A DNA stretch of 15,836 nucleotides from Candidatus Binatia bacterium (lineage in GTDB: Bacteria; Desulfobacterota_B; Binatia; UBA9968), in assembly GCA_025922795.1 (NCBI GenBank), contig JAICHC010000007.1, positions 1-15,836 on the forward strand, in the 5' to 3' direction. This document shows positions 1 through 8,548 of the stretch, piece by piece. Under the pieces are notes generated by a model. It did not search any database. It saw only the letters and a program-made list of their open reading frames with translations, and was not told the DNA's origin. Within the stretch, counting starts at the first letter, position 1. Every line of letters begins with the position of its first letter. The position numbers and the translations under genes are program-made.

Positions 1-27
1 ACTCCAATTTTCCCGAAGGAGCCTTCC

Positions 28-1410
28 ATGTGCGATACAGCGGATGACGGTGTGGGTCTCGGTAACTCGGTTCCGCAAGAGTTGCGGTTGCGCAACCGCG
101 GGCTGCGCACGGCGGATCTTTCCGCGTTAATGCCGTTTGCGCGCGCGCTCGCCAATTCGCGCGAGAATCGCGATAGCCACATCGGCTTCGTCGGCTATGA
201 CAAGACAGAATCCGGCAACAAGATCCTCATTGCCATCGACCGCGAATACGATTTGGATGTGCCGCATGCGGTCGCGGCGGCGCTGCGCGAAAAGGGCGCT
301 CACGTGGATCTGCTGGTCGCCGACATGGGGGATCCGGACCGCGTGTTCGACTACACCGACGAGGTGGAGGTCATCATGCGACGCGAGCCGTGGGATCATC
401 GCCCGCGGCGCTGGGAAGGCATGCCGTACATTGAAAACTTCGCGCTGCGCGGCGGCTACGATCTGCTCATTCATGGCAAAGGGGGGCCGATCCCCAAGAC
501 TGAATTTCGTTACGAACAGATCCCGTGGCTGCGCGCCGAACATTTTTTGCAGCGCTCGACGACCTATCCGCTCGATCTCCATCTGCTGATCAACCAAAAG
601 ACCTGGGATCCGATTTGGGAACACGGCCGCGGCGGGCGTGCCCGGTTGACCGACGCCGAAGGCACCGACATCAGCTGGACGTATTGGGACGAGTATTACG
701 ACGGCACGCGCTATGGCTTTTCGTCGACGCCGCGCAACGGCCATCTGTTCGGCCACCCGGTGCCGCCGATTATCGCCAAAGAAGACGCGGCCGGCGTGGT
801 GGCGGGAACGACCAGCCACTTTTCCAAGGCGTTTCCTCAGGTCAAGGTCGAACTGCAGGGCGGGCAGGTAGTCAAAGTGAGCGGCGGCGCAGCTTACGGT
901 GACGCCTGGCGCGATCTCCTCGCGGAAAGCCGGCGCACGCAATATCCCTGCTTTCCGCGTCCCGGACTATTTTACCTTTGGGAAGTTGCCATCGGAACCA
1001 ATCCCAAAATCATGCGTCCGAGCGGCATCGAGAAACATTCTTCCGGCGGGTTTGAATGGGAGCGGCGCCGTTCCGGCGTCATCCACATGGGGTTTGGCAC
1101 GCTGTGGCGTTCAGCCGAGGAAAAATGGGCCGGCGAGAACGGCATTCTGTACGGCCATCTGCACATTCACCTGTTGTTTCCGACTTTCACGATCGCCACC
1201 AAGAGCGGCAAGGAATACACGATCATTCGCGATGGCCGGCTCACGGCGCTGGACGATCCCGAAGTGCGCCAGCTCGCCGAGAAGTACGGCGACCCGGATG
1301 ATCTGTTGCGCGAAGATTGGATTCCGCAGATTCCCGGCATCACCTGCGCCGGCTCCTACGAAGATTACGCGCGCAATCCGGGGAAGTGGATTTACGGGCA
1401 GAATGCGTAG
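28..1410 (+). CDS. Putative metal-dependent enzyme, M29 aminopeptidase / NicX-like superfamily
   Basis: A 460-residue protein with no signal peptide, so probably cytoplasmic. The ATG is preceded by AAGGAG at 16-21, which supports this start. The C-terminal third carries the best clues. The block WEVAIGTNP (E319 to P326) resembles the E-x-x-x-GTN block of M29 metallo-aminopeptidases (aminopeptidase T type) and of the related dioxygenase NicX. It is followed by H353 in VIHMGFG and by H377, H379 and H381 in GHLHIHLLF. In M29 enzymes a Glu, two His and a final H-x-D motif bind metal; here the last motif would read H-I-H instead. It could be a peptidase, a ring-cleaving dioxygenase relative, or a related enzyme of unknown activity. 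The gene is certain, superfamily membership fairly likely, the reaction unknown. It stands alone; a palindromic element and a new promoter separate it from leuC. Confidence 0.75.
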   Translation: MCDTADDGVGLGNSVPQELRLRNRGLRTADLSALMPFARALANSRENRDSHIGFVGYDKTESGNKILIAIDREYDLDVPHAVAAALREKGAHVDLLVADMGDPDRVFDYTDEVEVIMRREPWDHRPRRWEGMPYIENFALRGGYDLLIHGKGGPIPKTEFRYEQIPWLRAEHFLQRSTTYPLDLHLLINQKTWDPIWEHGRGGRARLTDAEGTDISWTYWDEYYDGTRYGFSSTPRNGHLFGHPVPPIIAKEDAAGVVAGTTSHFSKAFPQVKVELQGGQVVKVSGGAAYGDAWRDLLAESRRTQYPCFPRPGLFYLWEVAIGTNPKIMRPSGIEKHSSGGFEWERRRSGVIHMGFGTLWRSAEEKWAGENGILYGHLHIHLLFPTFTIATKSGKEYTIIRDGRLTALDDPEVRQLAEKYGDPDDLLREDWIPQIPGITCAGSYEDYARNPGKWIYGQNA

Positions 1411-1420
1411 AACCGTGATC

Positions 1421-1463
1421 GTGTTCGTGGAACGTGTTCGTGTCGGATCACGTTCACGAGCAC
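1421..1463. repeat. CGTG/CACG hexamer palindrome, possible hairpin
   Basis: Just after the stop of the first gene, degenerate hexamers of the form CGTGNN run from about 1414 to 1442 and are followed by the opposite-strand form CACGNN from 1449. The arms 1421-1436 (GTGTTCGTGGAACGTG) and 1449-1463 (CACGTTCACGAGCAC) can pair along nearly their whole length with one bulged G and one G-U pair, around a 12-nt loop. No T-tract follows, so this is not a typical intrinsic terminator. It may be a dispersed intergenic repeat, a 3'-end RNA structure or a protein-binding site. Confidence 0.55.
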
Positions 1464-1563
1464 CTCACGAACCCGAAATGCTTGCCGTCAATTGAGATCG
1501 ACCTGCGGCACCGCCGAACGCTTAAATGCCAACGGTGATTACAGTTTCACGTCTACCAAGCTC

Positions 1564-1592
1564 TTGAAGTCATAGGGTCGGGTCGATATTAT
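1564..1592 (+). promoter_or_regulatory. Putative sigma-70 promoter for leuCD
   Basis: TTGAAG at 1564-1569 and TATTAT at 1587-1592 are 17 bp apart, close to the TTGACA/TATAAT consensus (4/6 and 5/6). The predicted start near 1599 lies just ahead of the leuC Shine-Dalgarno AGGAG (1601-1605), so the leader would be very short and would leave no room for a leucine attenuator. Position and spacing are good, but this is read from consensus only. Confidence 0.45.
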
Positions 1593-1615
1593 CCCCGCGA
1601 AGGAGACTTTTTTTA

Positions 1616-3013
1616 ATGGCGGGACGGACGCTTTACGACAAGATCTGGGAATCCCATACGGTCGGGATTCTGCCGACCGGACAGACACAGCTCTTCATCG
1701 GCCTTCACCTGATTCACGAAATCACCACGGCGCCCGCGTTCGACATGCTTCGGGAAAACGGCATGGACGTGGCGTTTCGCGACCGCACGTTCGCGACCGT
1801 GGATCATATCGTGCCGACGGATGTGCGCCAGCGGCCGTTCCTTGATCGTGAAGCGGAAGAGCTGACTCAGGCGCTGGAGAAAAATGTCGAGCAGTTCGGC
1901 GTCGAGTTTTTCGGCCTGGACAGCATGAATCAGGGCATTGTTCATGTTATCGGGCCCCAGCTCGGCTTGACTCAACCGGGGATGACGCTTGCCTGCGGCG
2001 ACAGTCATACCAGCACCCACGGCGCCTTCGGCACGTTGGCCTTCGGCATCGGCACCAGCCAGGTGCGCGATGTGCTGGCGACCCAGACCCTGGCGATGGA
2101 CAAACTCCAGGTGCGCCGTATCAACATCAACGGCGCGCTCGGCACGGGCGTTTACGCCAAGGACGTGATCCTGTACATCATTCGCCGCCTTGGCGTCGCC
2201 GGCGGAAAAGGCTTTGCGTACGAGTACGGCGGCGAGGTGATCGATCGGATGAGCATGGAAGAGCGTATGACGGTCTGCAACATGAGCATCGAAGGCGGCG
2301 CTTTGGTCGGCTACGTCAACCCCGACCAGACGACCTTTGATTATCTGAGCGGCCGGCCGCACGCACCCAAGGGCGATGCCTTCGAGCGCGCGCTGAAGTA
2401 CTGGAAGTCGGTCGCGTCGGATAGCGATGCCCAATATGACGAGCTGGTCTGCTACGAAGCGAGGGAGATCGAACCGACGGTGACCTGGGGTATCAATCCC
2501 GGGCAGTCGGTGGGTATTTCCGAAAGGCTGCCCAAACCTGCCGAATATGCCGATCCCGACGGCGCCAAGAAAGCTTACGAGCATATGGGCTGGCAGCCGG
2601 GGGCGCCGATCCTCGGGACGCCGATCAACGTCGCGTTTATCGGCTCCTGCACTAACGGCCGGCTCGCTGATCTCCGGGCTGCGGCTAAGATCGCCAAAGG
2701 CCGCAAGGTCAATTCCGCCGTGCGGGCATTGGTCGTTCCCGGCTCGGCGGAAGTCAAAAAACTCGCTGAGCAGGAAGGCCTTCACGAGGTCTTCGAAGCA
2801 GCAGGCTTTCAGTGGCGCGCGGCGGGTTGCTCCATGTGCCTGGCGATGAACCCGGACAAGCTCAATGGCCGGGAGGTCTCAGCGTCGTCCTCCAATCGCA
2901 ACTTCATCGGACGCCAGGGTAGCCCGCAGGGGCGCACGCTGCTGATGAGCCCCGCCATGGTAGCCGCCGCGGCGCTAAACGGGAAGGTCGTCGATGTGCG
3001 CGAGTACGAGTGA
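1616..3013 (+). CDS. leuC: 3-isopropylmalate dehydratase large subunit LeuC
   Basis: Large subunit of the isopropylmalate isomerase that interconverts 2- and 3-isopropylmalate via 2-isopropylmaleate, the second step of leucine synthesis in the cytoplasm. It is a 465-residue aconitase-family protein, the normal length for the two-subunit bacterial enzyme. The 4Fe-4S cluster ligands are visible as C345 (in GSCTNGR) and C405 and C408 (in [12 protein letters not shown]). The [12 protein letters not shown] block and the C-terminal [12 protein letters not shown] block are intact. Much of the sequence follows the form I recall from cyanobacterial LeuC (for example [17 protein letters not shown] near the N-terminus). 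AGGAG at 1601-1605 sits 10 nt before the ATG. The gene is followed 10 nt later by leuD, as expected for an operon. leuA and leuB are not in the window. A homoaconitase or dimethylmalate dehydratase is possible but less likely given this form. Confidence 0.96.
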   Translation: MAGRTLYDKIWESHTVGILPTGQTQLFIGLHLIHEITTAPAFDMLRENGMDVAFRDRTFATVDHIVPTDVRQRPFLDREAEELTQALEKNVEQFGVEFFGLDSMNQGIVHVIGPQLGLTQPGMTLACGDSHTSTHGAFGTLAFGIGTSQVRDVLATQTLAMDKLQVRRININGALGTGVYAKDVILYIIRRLGVAGGKGFAYEYGGEVIDRMSMEERMTVCNMSIEGGALVGYVNPDQTTFDYLSGRPHAPKGDAFERALKYWKSVASDSDAQYDELVCYEAREIEPTVTWGINPGQSVGISERLPKPAEYADPDGAKKAYEHMGWQPGAPILGTPINVAFIGSCTNGRLADLRAAAKIAKGRKVNSAVRALVVPGSAEVKKLAEQEGLHEVFEAAGFQWRAAGCSMCLAMNPDKLNGREVSASSSNRNFIGRQGSPQGRTLLMSPAMVAAAALNGKVVDVREYE

Positions 3014-3023
3014 ACGAGGAAAG

Positions 3024-3638
3024 ATGAGCGAGATTATCAAGATCGTCCAAATCGAAGGCTCCGCCGTGCCGATGCGCGGCAACGATATCGATACCGATCG
3101 GATCATTCCGGCGCGCTACTTGAAAGAAGTGACGTTCGCGCGCATGGGCGAGTATCCCTTCTACGACGAGCGTTTTGACGGGGCGGGCCGGAAGAAGGAT
3201 CATCCGTTCAACGATCCGGAGTACAAAGGCGCAGCGATCCTGTTTGTCAATAAAAACTTCGGTTGTGGCTCCTCGCGCGAGCACGCGCCCCAGGCGCTGC
3301 ACCGTTTCGGCATCAAAGCAATCGTCGGCGAGTCTTTCGCGGCGATCTTCGCCGGCAACTGCACGATGATGGGCGTGCCGACGGTCACCGTCGGCGCCAA
3401 CCAAATCGAACAGCTGATGAAAAGCGTCGAGGAGAGCCCGCGGACGCAATACACCGTGGATCTGGAAAGCAAGACTATTTCCTACGGCGAAAAAAAAATC
3501 GCCATCGACTTGCCGGAAACCTATCGCACGGCGCTCACCGCGGGCTCGTGGGATTCGACCGCACTGTTGCGCGCCAATCTCGAACAAGTGCGCAAAACCG
3601 CGGCGAAGCTGCCCTACATGTCGGGATTCTCGAATTAA
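3024..3638 (+). CDS. leuD: 3-isopropylmalate dehydratase small subunit LeuD
   Basis: Small swivel-domain subunit that completes the active site of LeuC. It has 204 residues, a normal LeuD length. The GNDIDTDRIIPARYLK segment near the N-terminus and the NFGCGSSREHAPQAL block in the middle are the family hallmarks; the second carries substrate-contacting residues of the aconitase swivel domain. I chose the ATG at 3024 rather than an in-frame ATG at 2994. The later one has GAGGA 5 nt upstream, gives the family's usual N-terminus (MSEIIKIVQ...), and avoids overlap with the end of leuC (stop at 3011-3013). It is translated from the same message as leuC. No obvious terminator follows; a small TTGAGA/TCTCAA palindrome at 3704-3719 is the only hairpin in the 213 bp to the next gene. 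Confidence 0.96.
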   Translation: MSEIIKIVQIEGSAVPMRGNDIDTDRIIPARYLKEVTFARMGEYPFYDERFDGAGRKKDHPFNDPEYKGAAILFVNKNFGCGSSREHAPQALHRFGIKAIVGESFAAIFAGNCTMMGVPTVTVGANQIEQLMKSVEESPRTQYTVDLESKTISYGEKKIAIDLPETYRTALTAGSWDSTALLRANLEQVRKTAAKLPYMSGFSN

Positions 3639-3851
3639 CGCCCGCTAATCGGATCCTTAATGATTGCATCCGCTTGCCGCGGGCTTTCGGGGTTGCGACA
3701 GGATTGAGAATTGTCTCAACGGCCGCGCGTATGGTAGCGGCAAGTTGTCGGCGGATTGTTGCAGTGGAGTGAGAGTGAGATGAACGGCGAGCTGGCGGAA
3801 AAGCCGGTCGTGAGAACTAATCGATCGATTTGCACAGATGGGAGAAAAGCC
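3639..3851. other. Intergenic region with two short palindromes
   Basis: This 213-bp spacer between leuD and the zinc-ribbon gene contains TTGAGA-ATTG-TCTCAA (3704-3719), a perfect 6-bp inverted repeat, and the 12-bp palindrome AATCGATCGATT (3819-3830), ten bases ahead of the GGGAG Shine-Dalgarno at 3840-3844. Neither is followed by a T-run. Palindromes of this size occur by chance several times in a window this long, so an operator role is only a possibility. No convincing sigma-70 promoter is visible. Confidence 0.3.
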
Positions 3852-4157
3852 ATGGCGAATAAATGGGACGAACGCAAGAAGGCGCAGGAAGATGAGTATT
3901 TCGTCAAGAAAGAGCGCGAGCTGATCGCCAAGATGAAAGAAAAGCAAGAAGCGGAAGCGCAAGCGACGGCCAAGGGCGCTTTTGACATGAAGTGTCCCAA
4001 ATGCGGCGAGACTCTCAAGGAACGCACCTTTCAAAAAATCGTGATCGATCAGTGCAGCGGCTGCCATGGCATCTGGCTGGATGCCGGGGAGCTCGAACAA
4101 GTGGCGGAGAAAGAGGGCGCCAGTTGGCTCGGCAAGTTCTGGCAAAAAAACGGCTGA
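3852..4157 (+). CDS. Small TFIIB-type zinc-ribbon protein
   Basis: A 101-residue protein with a very charged, probably helical N-terminal half (residues 1-45, rich in Lys, Glu and Arg) and a C-terminal zinc ribbon. The four zinc ligands are C48 and C51 (CPKC) and C68 and C71 (CSGC), followed by the family signature HGIWLDAGELE. This matches the zf-TFIIB domain of small bacterial proteins of unknown role; nucleic-acid or protein binding is usually assumed. The ATG at 3852 has GGGAG seven bases upstream and gives a typical family N-terminus (MANKWDERKK). An upstream in-frame ATG at 3780 also has a passable GGAG, but its extension looks unlike the family. The methyltransferase gene follows after 21 nt with its own strong ribosome binding site, so the two are probably co-transcribed. 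Confidence 0.85.
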   Translation: MANKWDERKKAQEDEYFVKKERELIAKMKEKQEAEAQATAKGAFDMKCPKCGETLKERTFQKIVIDQCSGCHGIWLDAGELEQVAEKEGASWLGKFWQKNG

Positions 4158-4178
4158 CGGCCGAGAGGAGGAGAGATC

Positions 4179-4748
4179 GTGAAAACTCAAGCTCGGCTGT
4201 TCTTGCTCGTTGCGATTGCGTTCTTGTCGCCGCCGGCGATGCATTTGCAACTGGCTCAGGCGCAGGAAGGCAAAATCGTGCCGTACGTGCCGACGCCTCA
4301 AGAAGTCGTCGACCGCATGCTCGAGCTCGCCGAAGTCAAACCGGGCGACGTCGTTTATGATCTCGGCTCGGGGGATGGGCGCATCGTCGTGACCGCGGCC
4401 AAGAAGTTCGGCGTCAAGGCGGTCGGTTTTGAAATCGATCCGCAGCGCATCAAAGAATCGCACGAGAACATTAAAAAGGCCGGCGTGGGACATCTGGTCG
4501 AGATTCGCCAGCAGGATATCAGGACCGTCGATCTGTCCGCGGCTAGCGTGCTGACGATGTATCTTCTGCCAGAAGTGAATCTGATGATCCGCCCGAACAT
4601 CTGGAAGATGATGAAGCCCGGCTCGCGCATCGTTTCCCACGACTTTGACATGGGCGATTGGAAGCCGGTAAAGACCGAGAACATAAAAGACGGTTCGAAT
4701 TGGGACCACACGCTCTATCTCTGGCGCCTCGACGCGGCGAAAAAATAA
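4179..4748 (+). CDS. Class I SAM-dependent methyltransferase with N-terminal export signal, FAM173/ATPSCKMT-like
   Basis: A 189-residue protein that starts with GTG and has a very strong GAGGAGGAG site at 4165-4173. Residues 1-28 look like a Sec signal: positive residues K2 and R6, a hydrophobic stretch at 7-21, and a signal-peptidase-like AQA site before Q29. The rest is a seven-beta-strand methyltransferase: motif I VVYDLGSGDGR (58-68) binds S-adenosylmethionine, and the acidic FEID (E85, D87) would hold its ribose. The PYVPTPQEVVDRML lead-in and the LLPEVN...KPGSRIVSHDFDMGDW segment recall FAM173-type lysine methyltransferases, which in mitochondria are inner-membrane anchored. SAM is not known to be available outside the cytoplasm, so an uncleaved membrane anchor facing inward is an alternative reading. 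Substrate unknown. It is probably translated from the same message as the zinc-ribbon gene. Confidence 0.85.
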   Translation: MKTQARLFLLVAIAFLSPPAMHLQLAQAQEGKIVPYVPTPQEVVDRMLELAEVKPGDVVYDLGSGDGRIVVTAAKKFGVKAVGFEIDPQRIKESHENIKKAGVGHLVEIRQQDIRTVDLSAASVLTMYLLPEVNLMIRPNIWKMMKPGSRIVSHDFDMGDWKPVKTENIKDGSNWDHTLYLWRLDAAKK

Positions 4749-4838
4749 TCGCTCGCTCGAGCGCGAGTGGCTGCTGGTTCACCGAGACCCTCGCGACGTA
4801 GGACACGCGTGCTCTGTTCCATCAAATTGATAAGCGCC

Positions 4839-5990
4839 ATGAAAATTCGAGTGGCCATCATTGCCTTGGCGCTGATCGCGCAGGTTCTCAGCGCCGCGGT
4901 CATGGCGGCCGAGATCAAAATCGGGGTTGCCGAGGCGTTGACGGGCAATGCTTCTCAATACGGCATGCCGATCCGCAAAGGCATCGAGCTTGCTGCGAGC
5001 GAAATCAACGCCGCCGGTGGGGTCCCCGGCACCAAGCTCACGCTGCTGTTCGAAGACGAGCAGGGCAGAAAAGAAGAGGCCATCAACGTTTTCAAAAAGC
5101 TCATTTTTCAGGATCGGGTCTTGATGCTGTTTGGGCCGACGCTTTCCAACTCGGCGCAGGCTTCGGATCCGGTGGCGCAGGCTGCCAAAGTCGTCGTGTT
5201 CGGTACTTCGAATACCGCCGACGGGATTACCTCGATCGGGGATTATGTGTTTCGCAATTCCGTCACGGAGGCCGACATCTTGCCGGTGACGCTGAAGGTC
5301 GCCGCGCAAAAGACCGGTTTCAAAAAAGTTGCGGTGCTCTACGGCAACGATGATATCTTCACCAAGAGCGGCTACGATAACTTCGCCAGGGCGCTGCAGG
5401 CGCTCAAGATTCCGGTCACGACGACCGAGACCTTCGCCAAGGGCGACGTCGATTTCAAACCGCAGCTCACCAAGATCAAAGCGAGCCATCCCGATGCAAT
5501 CGTGCTTTCGGCCCTGATTGCGGAAGGCGCGCCGATCATGGTGCAGGCGCGCCAGTTGGGTATCAACTTGCCGTTTATCGGCGGCAACGGCATGAACTCG
5601 CCTCGAGTCTTCGAGCTGGCCAAAGACAGCTCGGACCATCTATGGGTCGGCAGTCCGTGGTCGGTGGAAAATCCCGCGGCGGAAAATCAGCGTTTCATCG
5701 CCGTCTACCAAAAGGCCTATGGCACATTGCCGGATCAGTTTGCCGCACAGGCCTACGATGCCATGTACATCGTGAACCAGGCCCTTAGAAAAATGAAGCT
5801 GACCGGCAAGCTCGCGGCCGATCGCAAAGCCCTGCGCGACGCCTTGCCGTCAGTCCAGTGGACCGGCGCCACCGGGCCCTTCAAGTTTCGCCAAGTGGCG
5901 GGTCGCGACGGCAAGCCGGCCGGCTACGACGCCGTCCAAACCGCTATCGTCATGATGACGAAGAACAACAAGTACGTCATCCAGAAATAG
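4839..5990 (+). CDS. Branched-chain amino acid-type ABC transporter substrate-binding protein
   Basis: A periplasmic binding protein of the LivK / Peripla_BP_6 type, 383 residues from this start. Residues 1-24 form a signal peptide: K2 and R4, a hydrophobic core, and an Ala-rich site near A23/A24. There is no lipobox cysteine, so it should be soluble in the periplasm. The mature protein begins EIKIGVAEALTGNASQYG and continues GIELAASEINAAGG, the usual opening of this family, with a second lobe around VAVLYGNDD. The reading frame is open upstream to a GTG at 4767, but that start would add an arginine-rich stretch ahead of the signal peptide, so I prefer 4839, although no clear Shine-Dalgarno precedes it. 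It heads the transporter operon; livH follows 3 nt after its stop. Such proteins bind amino acids, amides or aromatic acids, so the ligand is open. Confidence 0.93.
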   Translation: MKIRVAIIALALIAQVLSAAVMAAEIKIGVAEALTGNASQYGMPIRKGIELAASEINAAGGVPGTKLTLLFEDEQGRKEEAINVFKKLIFQDRVLMLFGPTLSNSAQASDPVAQAAKVVVFGTSNTADGITSIGDYVFRNSVTEADILPVTLKVAAQKTGFKKVAVLYGNDDIFTKSGYDNFARALQALKIPVTTTETFAKGDVDFKPQLTKIKASHPDAIVLSALIAEGAPIMVQARQLGINLPFIGGNGMNSPRVFELAKDSSDHLWVGSPWSVENPAAENQRFIAVYQKAYGTLPDQFAAQAYDAMYIVNQALRKMKLTGKLAADRKALRDALPSVQWTGATGPFKFRQVAGRDGKPAGYDAVQTAIVMMTKNNKYVIQK

Positions 5991-5993
5991 CGA

Positions 5994-6875
5994 ATGCTCG
6001 CGCAACAATTCGTCAACGCCATTTCATTGGGCGGCGTGTACGCTCTCTTCGCCCTCGGCTTCACTCTGGTCTTCGGCGTGTTAAACGTCGTCAACCTGGC
6101 GCACGGCGCGGTTTTTACGCTCGGCGCTTACGCCGCGCTGCAGACCGCTTTGTATTTTCACGCGCCGTTACCGGCGGCGATCCTGGTCGCGGCCGTCTGC
6201 AGCGCGGGCGCTGGTTGGATTCTCGATAAGCTCGTCTTCGCGCCACTGCGCGCCCGGCAGGCGCCGCACTTGGCGCCGATGGTCGCGACCATCGGTGTGG
6301 CGATCGTCTTGACCAGTGTCGTCGAAGGATTTTTCGGCGCCGAGAATTTGCGCTTCCCGACCGGAATTCTACCGACCGACACGCTGAGCCTGGCCGGCCT
6401 CCATTTCACGTGGCTCGAGCTGCAAATCGTTTCCTTGGCTTTTTTGTTGATGGCCGTGCTGCTCTGGGGTTTGAAAAAAACTCGCGCCGGGCGCGCCCTG
6501 CGCGGTGTGGCCGAATCGCCCAAGGCGGCGGCGCTCTTAGGCGTGAACGTGGAAGCGCTATTGCGCGTCACCTCGGTCATCGCATCATTACTCGGCGGCG
6601 TGGCCGGAGTGTTGATCGCGCTTTATACCAACGCCGTTTTCCCCCACATGGGTCAACCCATGCTCCATAAGGGAATCGCCGTGGTCATTCTGGGCGGCAT
6701 GGGCGATATCCGGGGCGCTCTGCTCGGAGGTTTTTTCCTCGGCTTTGCCGAGGTCTTTTCGGTCGCTTACATCGGATCGACCATGCGCGATGCCGTAGCT
6801 TTCGGCTTGCTGTTCATCGTGTTGTTGCTCCGGCCCGAAGGACTCTTCGGCCAAGCGGCACAACGGCGCGCGTGA
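5994..6875 (+). CDS. livH: ABC transporter permease, LivH type
   Basis: First membrane subunit of the importer, 293 residues, the usual LivH length, with about eight hydrophobic segments. The N-terminal NAISLGGVYALFALGFTLVFGVLNVVNLAHG and the later VILGGMGDIRGALLGG are the hallmarks of the BPD_transp_2 permease family. The cytoplasmic loop RGVAESPKAAALLGVNVE is the likely contact for the ATPase subunits. The ATG lies 3 nt after the stop of the binding-protein gene, without a clear ribosome binding site of its own, which suggests translational coupling. The symbol refers to the family role; the substrate need not be a branched-chain amino acid. Confidence 0.93.
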   Translation: MLAQQFVNAISLGGVYALFALGFTLVFGVLNVVNLAHGAVFTLGAYAALQTALYFHAPLPAAILVAAVCSAGAGWILDKLVFAPLRARQAPHLAPMVATIGVAIVLTSVVEGFFGAENLRFPTGILPTDTLSLAGLHFTWLELQIVSLAFLLMAVLLWGLKKTRAGRALRGVAESPKAAALLGVNVEALLRVTSVIASLLGGVAGVLIALYTNAVFPHMGQPMLHKGIAVVILGGMGDIRGALLGGFFLGFAEVFSVAYIGSTMRDAVAFGLLFIVLLLRPEGLFGQAAQRRA

Positions 6876-6908
6876 ATTCCCGCGTTCGGCGGCCGCAGTT
6901 CCGATTTC

Positions 6909-7769
6909 ATGGAATGGCTCGAAAGTTTCTGGGCGACCTACAGCACGCTCGTGCTTTCGGTGGGCACAAACGTCCTGCTTGCCCTGTCGATTTATTTGAC
7001 GTTGGCCTGTGGTCTGCTCACGGTCGCCAACGCGGCGTTCATGGGCATCGGCGCCTATACCGCCGGGCTGCTCACGGTGCACGCGCACGTGCCGTTTTTC
7101 TTCGCGCTCCTTTGCGGTTCACTGTTGCCGGCATCGATAGCTTTGCTGATCGGCCGACCGACTCTGCAACTTTCCGGCGTTTACCTGGCCATGGCGACGC
7201 TCGCTTTTGGCGAAGTGGTGCGGATCCTGATTCTCAACGCCGAAGACACAACCGGCGGCGCGCTCGGGCTCAACGGCATTCCGCAGCTGACCGGCTGGTT
7301 CGAAGTGGCGCTTGCCGTGTTCTTAGCGCTTTATGTTTTGCTGGCTCTCGCGCGCTCCCGCATCGGCCGGACGATGAAGGCGATCTGCCAGGATGAGACC
7401 GCCACCGAGCTGATGGGCCTCGACGTGCGCGCGTATAAACTATTCGTCTTCGTCTTAGGCGGCGCGCTCGCCGGCCTGGCCGGCGCGCTTAACGCTCATT
7501 TCACGTTTTTTATCAGCCCCAATGAATATGGCTTCGAACGCGCCGTGGAAATCCTTGCCATGGGGGTTCTCGGCGGCACCGGCAGTCCGTGGGGAGCGGT
7601 GATCGGCGGCGTGCTGATCACTCTGCTCCCTGAGCTGTTGCGCGGTTTGGGGCACTACCGCCCGCTGATCAACGGCGTGGTTTTGATCCTTATCATCCTC
7701 TATTCACCGCGCGGCATTTGGGATCTCTTGCGCCCGGCGCGCTCAGTGCGCGGGCCGGCGGCGAATTGA
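6909..7769 (+). CDS. livM: ABC transporter permease, LivM type
   Basis: Second membrane subunit, 286 residues with eight to nine predicted hydrophobic segments. It pairs with LivH to form the transport path. The segments LTVANAAFMGIGAYTAGLL, LPEVV-type loop residues FGEVVRILILNAEDTTGG, and GVLGGTGSPWGAVIGG are typical of LivM, as is the cytoplasmic RTMKAICQDETATELMGLD loop. It is shorter than the E. coli LivM, which has an N-terminal extension, but normal for the many LivM proteins of environmental bacteria. It starts 33 nt after livH with no good Shine-Dalgarno in between, and ends 2 nt before livG. Confidence 0.92.
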   Translation: MEWLESFWATYSTLVLSVGTNVLLALSIYLTLACGLLTVANAAFMGIGAYTAGLLTVHAHVPFFFALLCGSLLPASIALLIGRPTLQLSGVYLAMATLAFGEVVRILILNAEDTTGGALGLNGIPQLTGWFEVALAVFLALYVLLALARSRIGRTMKAICQDETATELMGLDVRAYKLFVFVLGGALAGLAGALNAHFTFFISPNEYGFERAVEILAMGVLGGTGSPWGAVIGGVLITLLPELLRGLGHYRPLINGVVLILIILYSPRGIWDLLRPARSVRGPAAN

Positions 7770-7771
7770 TC

Positions 7772-8544
<773 letters not shown>

Positions 8545-8548
<4 letters not shown>

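Noticed and set aside
1613..2785. 390-codon open frame antisense to leuC
   Set aside because: It lies wholly opposite an intact leuC with clear motifs; its protein has no recognisable motif and is rich in Arg/Ala/His/Asp, as expected from GC-rich codon shadowing.
4749..4770. CGCTCGAGCG palindrome after the methyltransferase gene as a terminator
   Set aside because: The stem is short and no T-tract follows.
4779..5639. 286-codon open frame antisense to the substrate-binding protein gene
   Set aside because: Opposite a clear binding-protein gene; no motifs.
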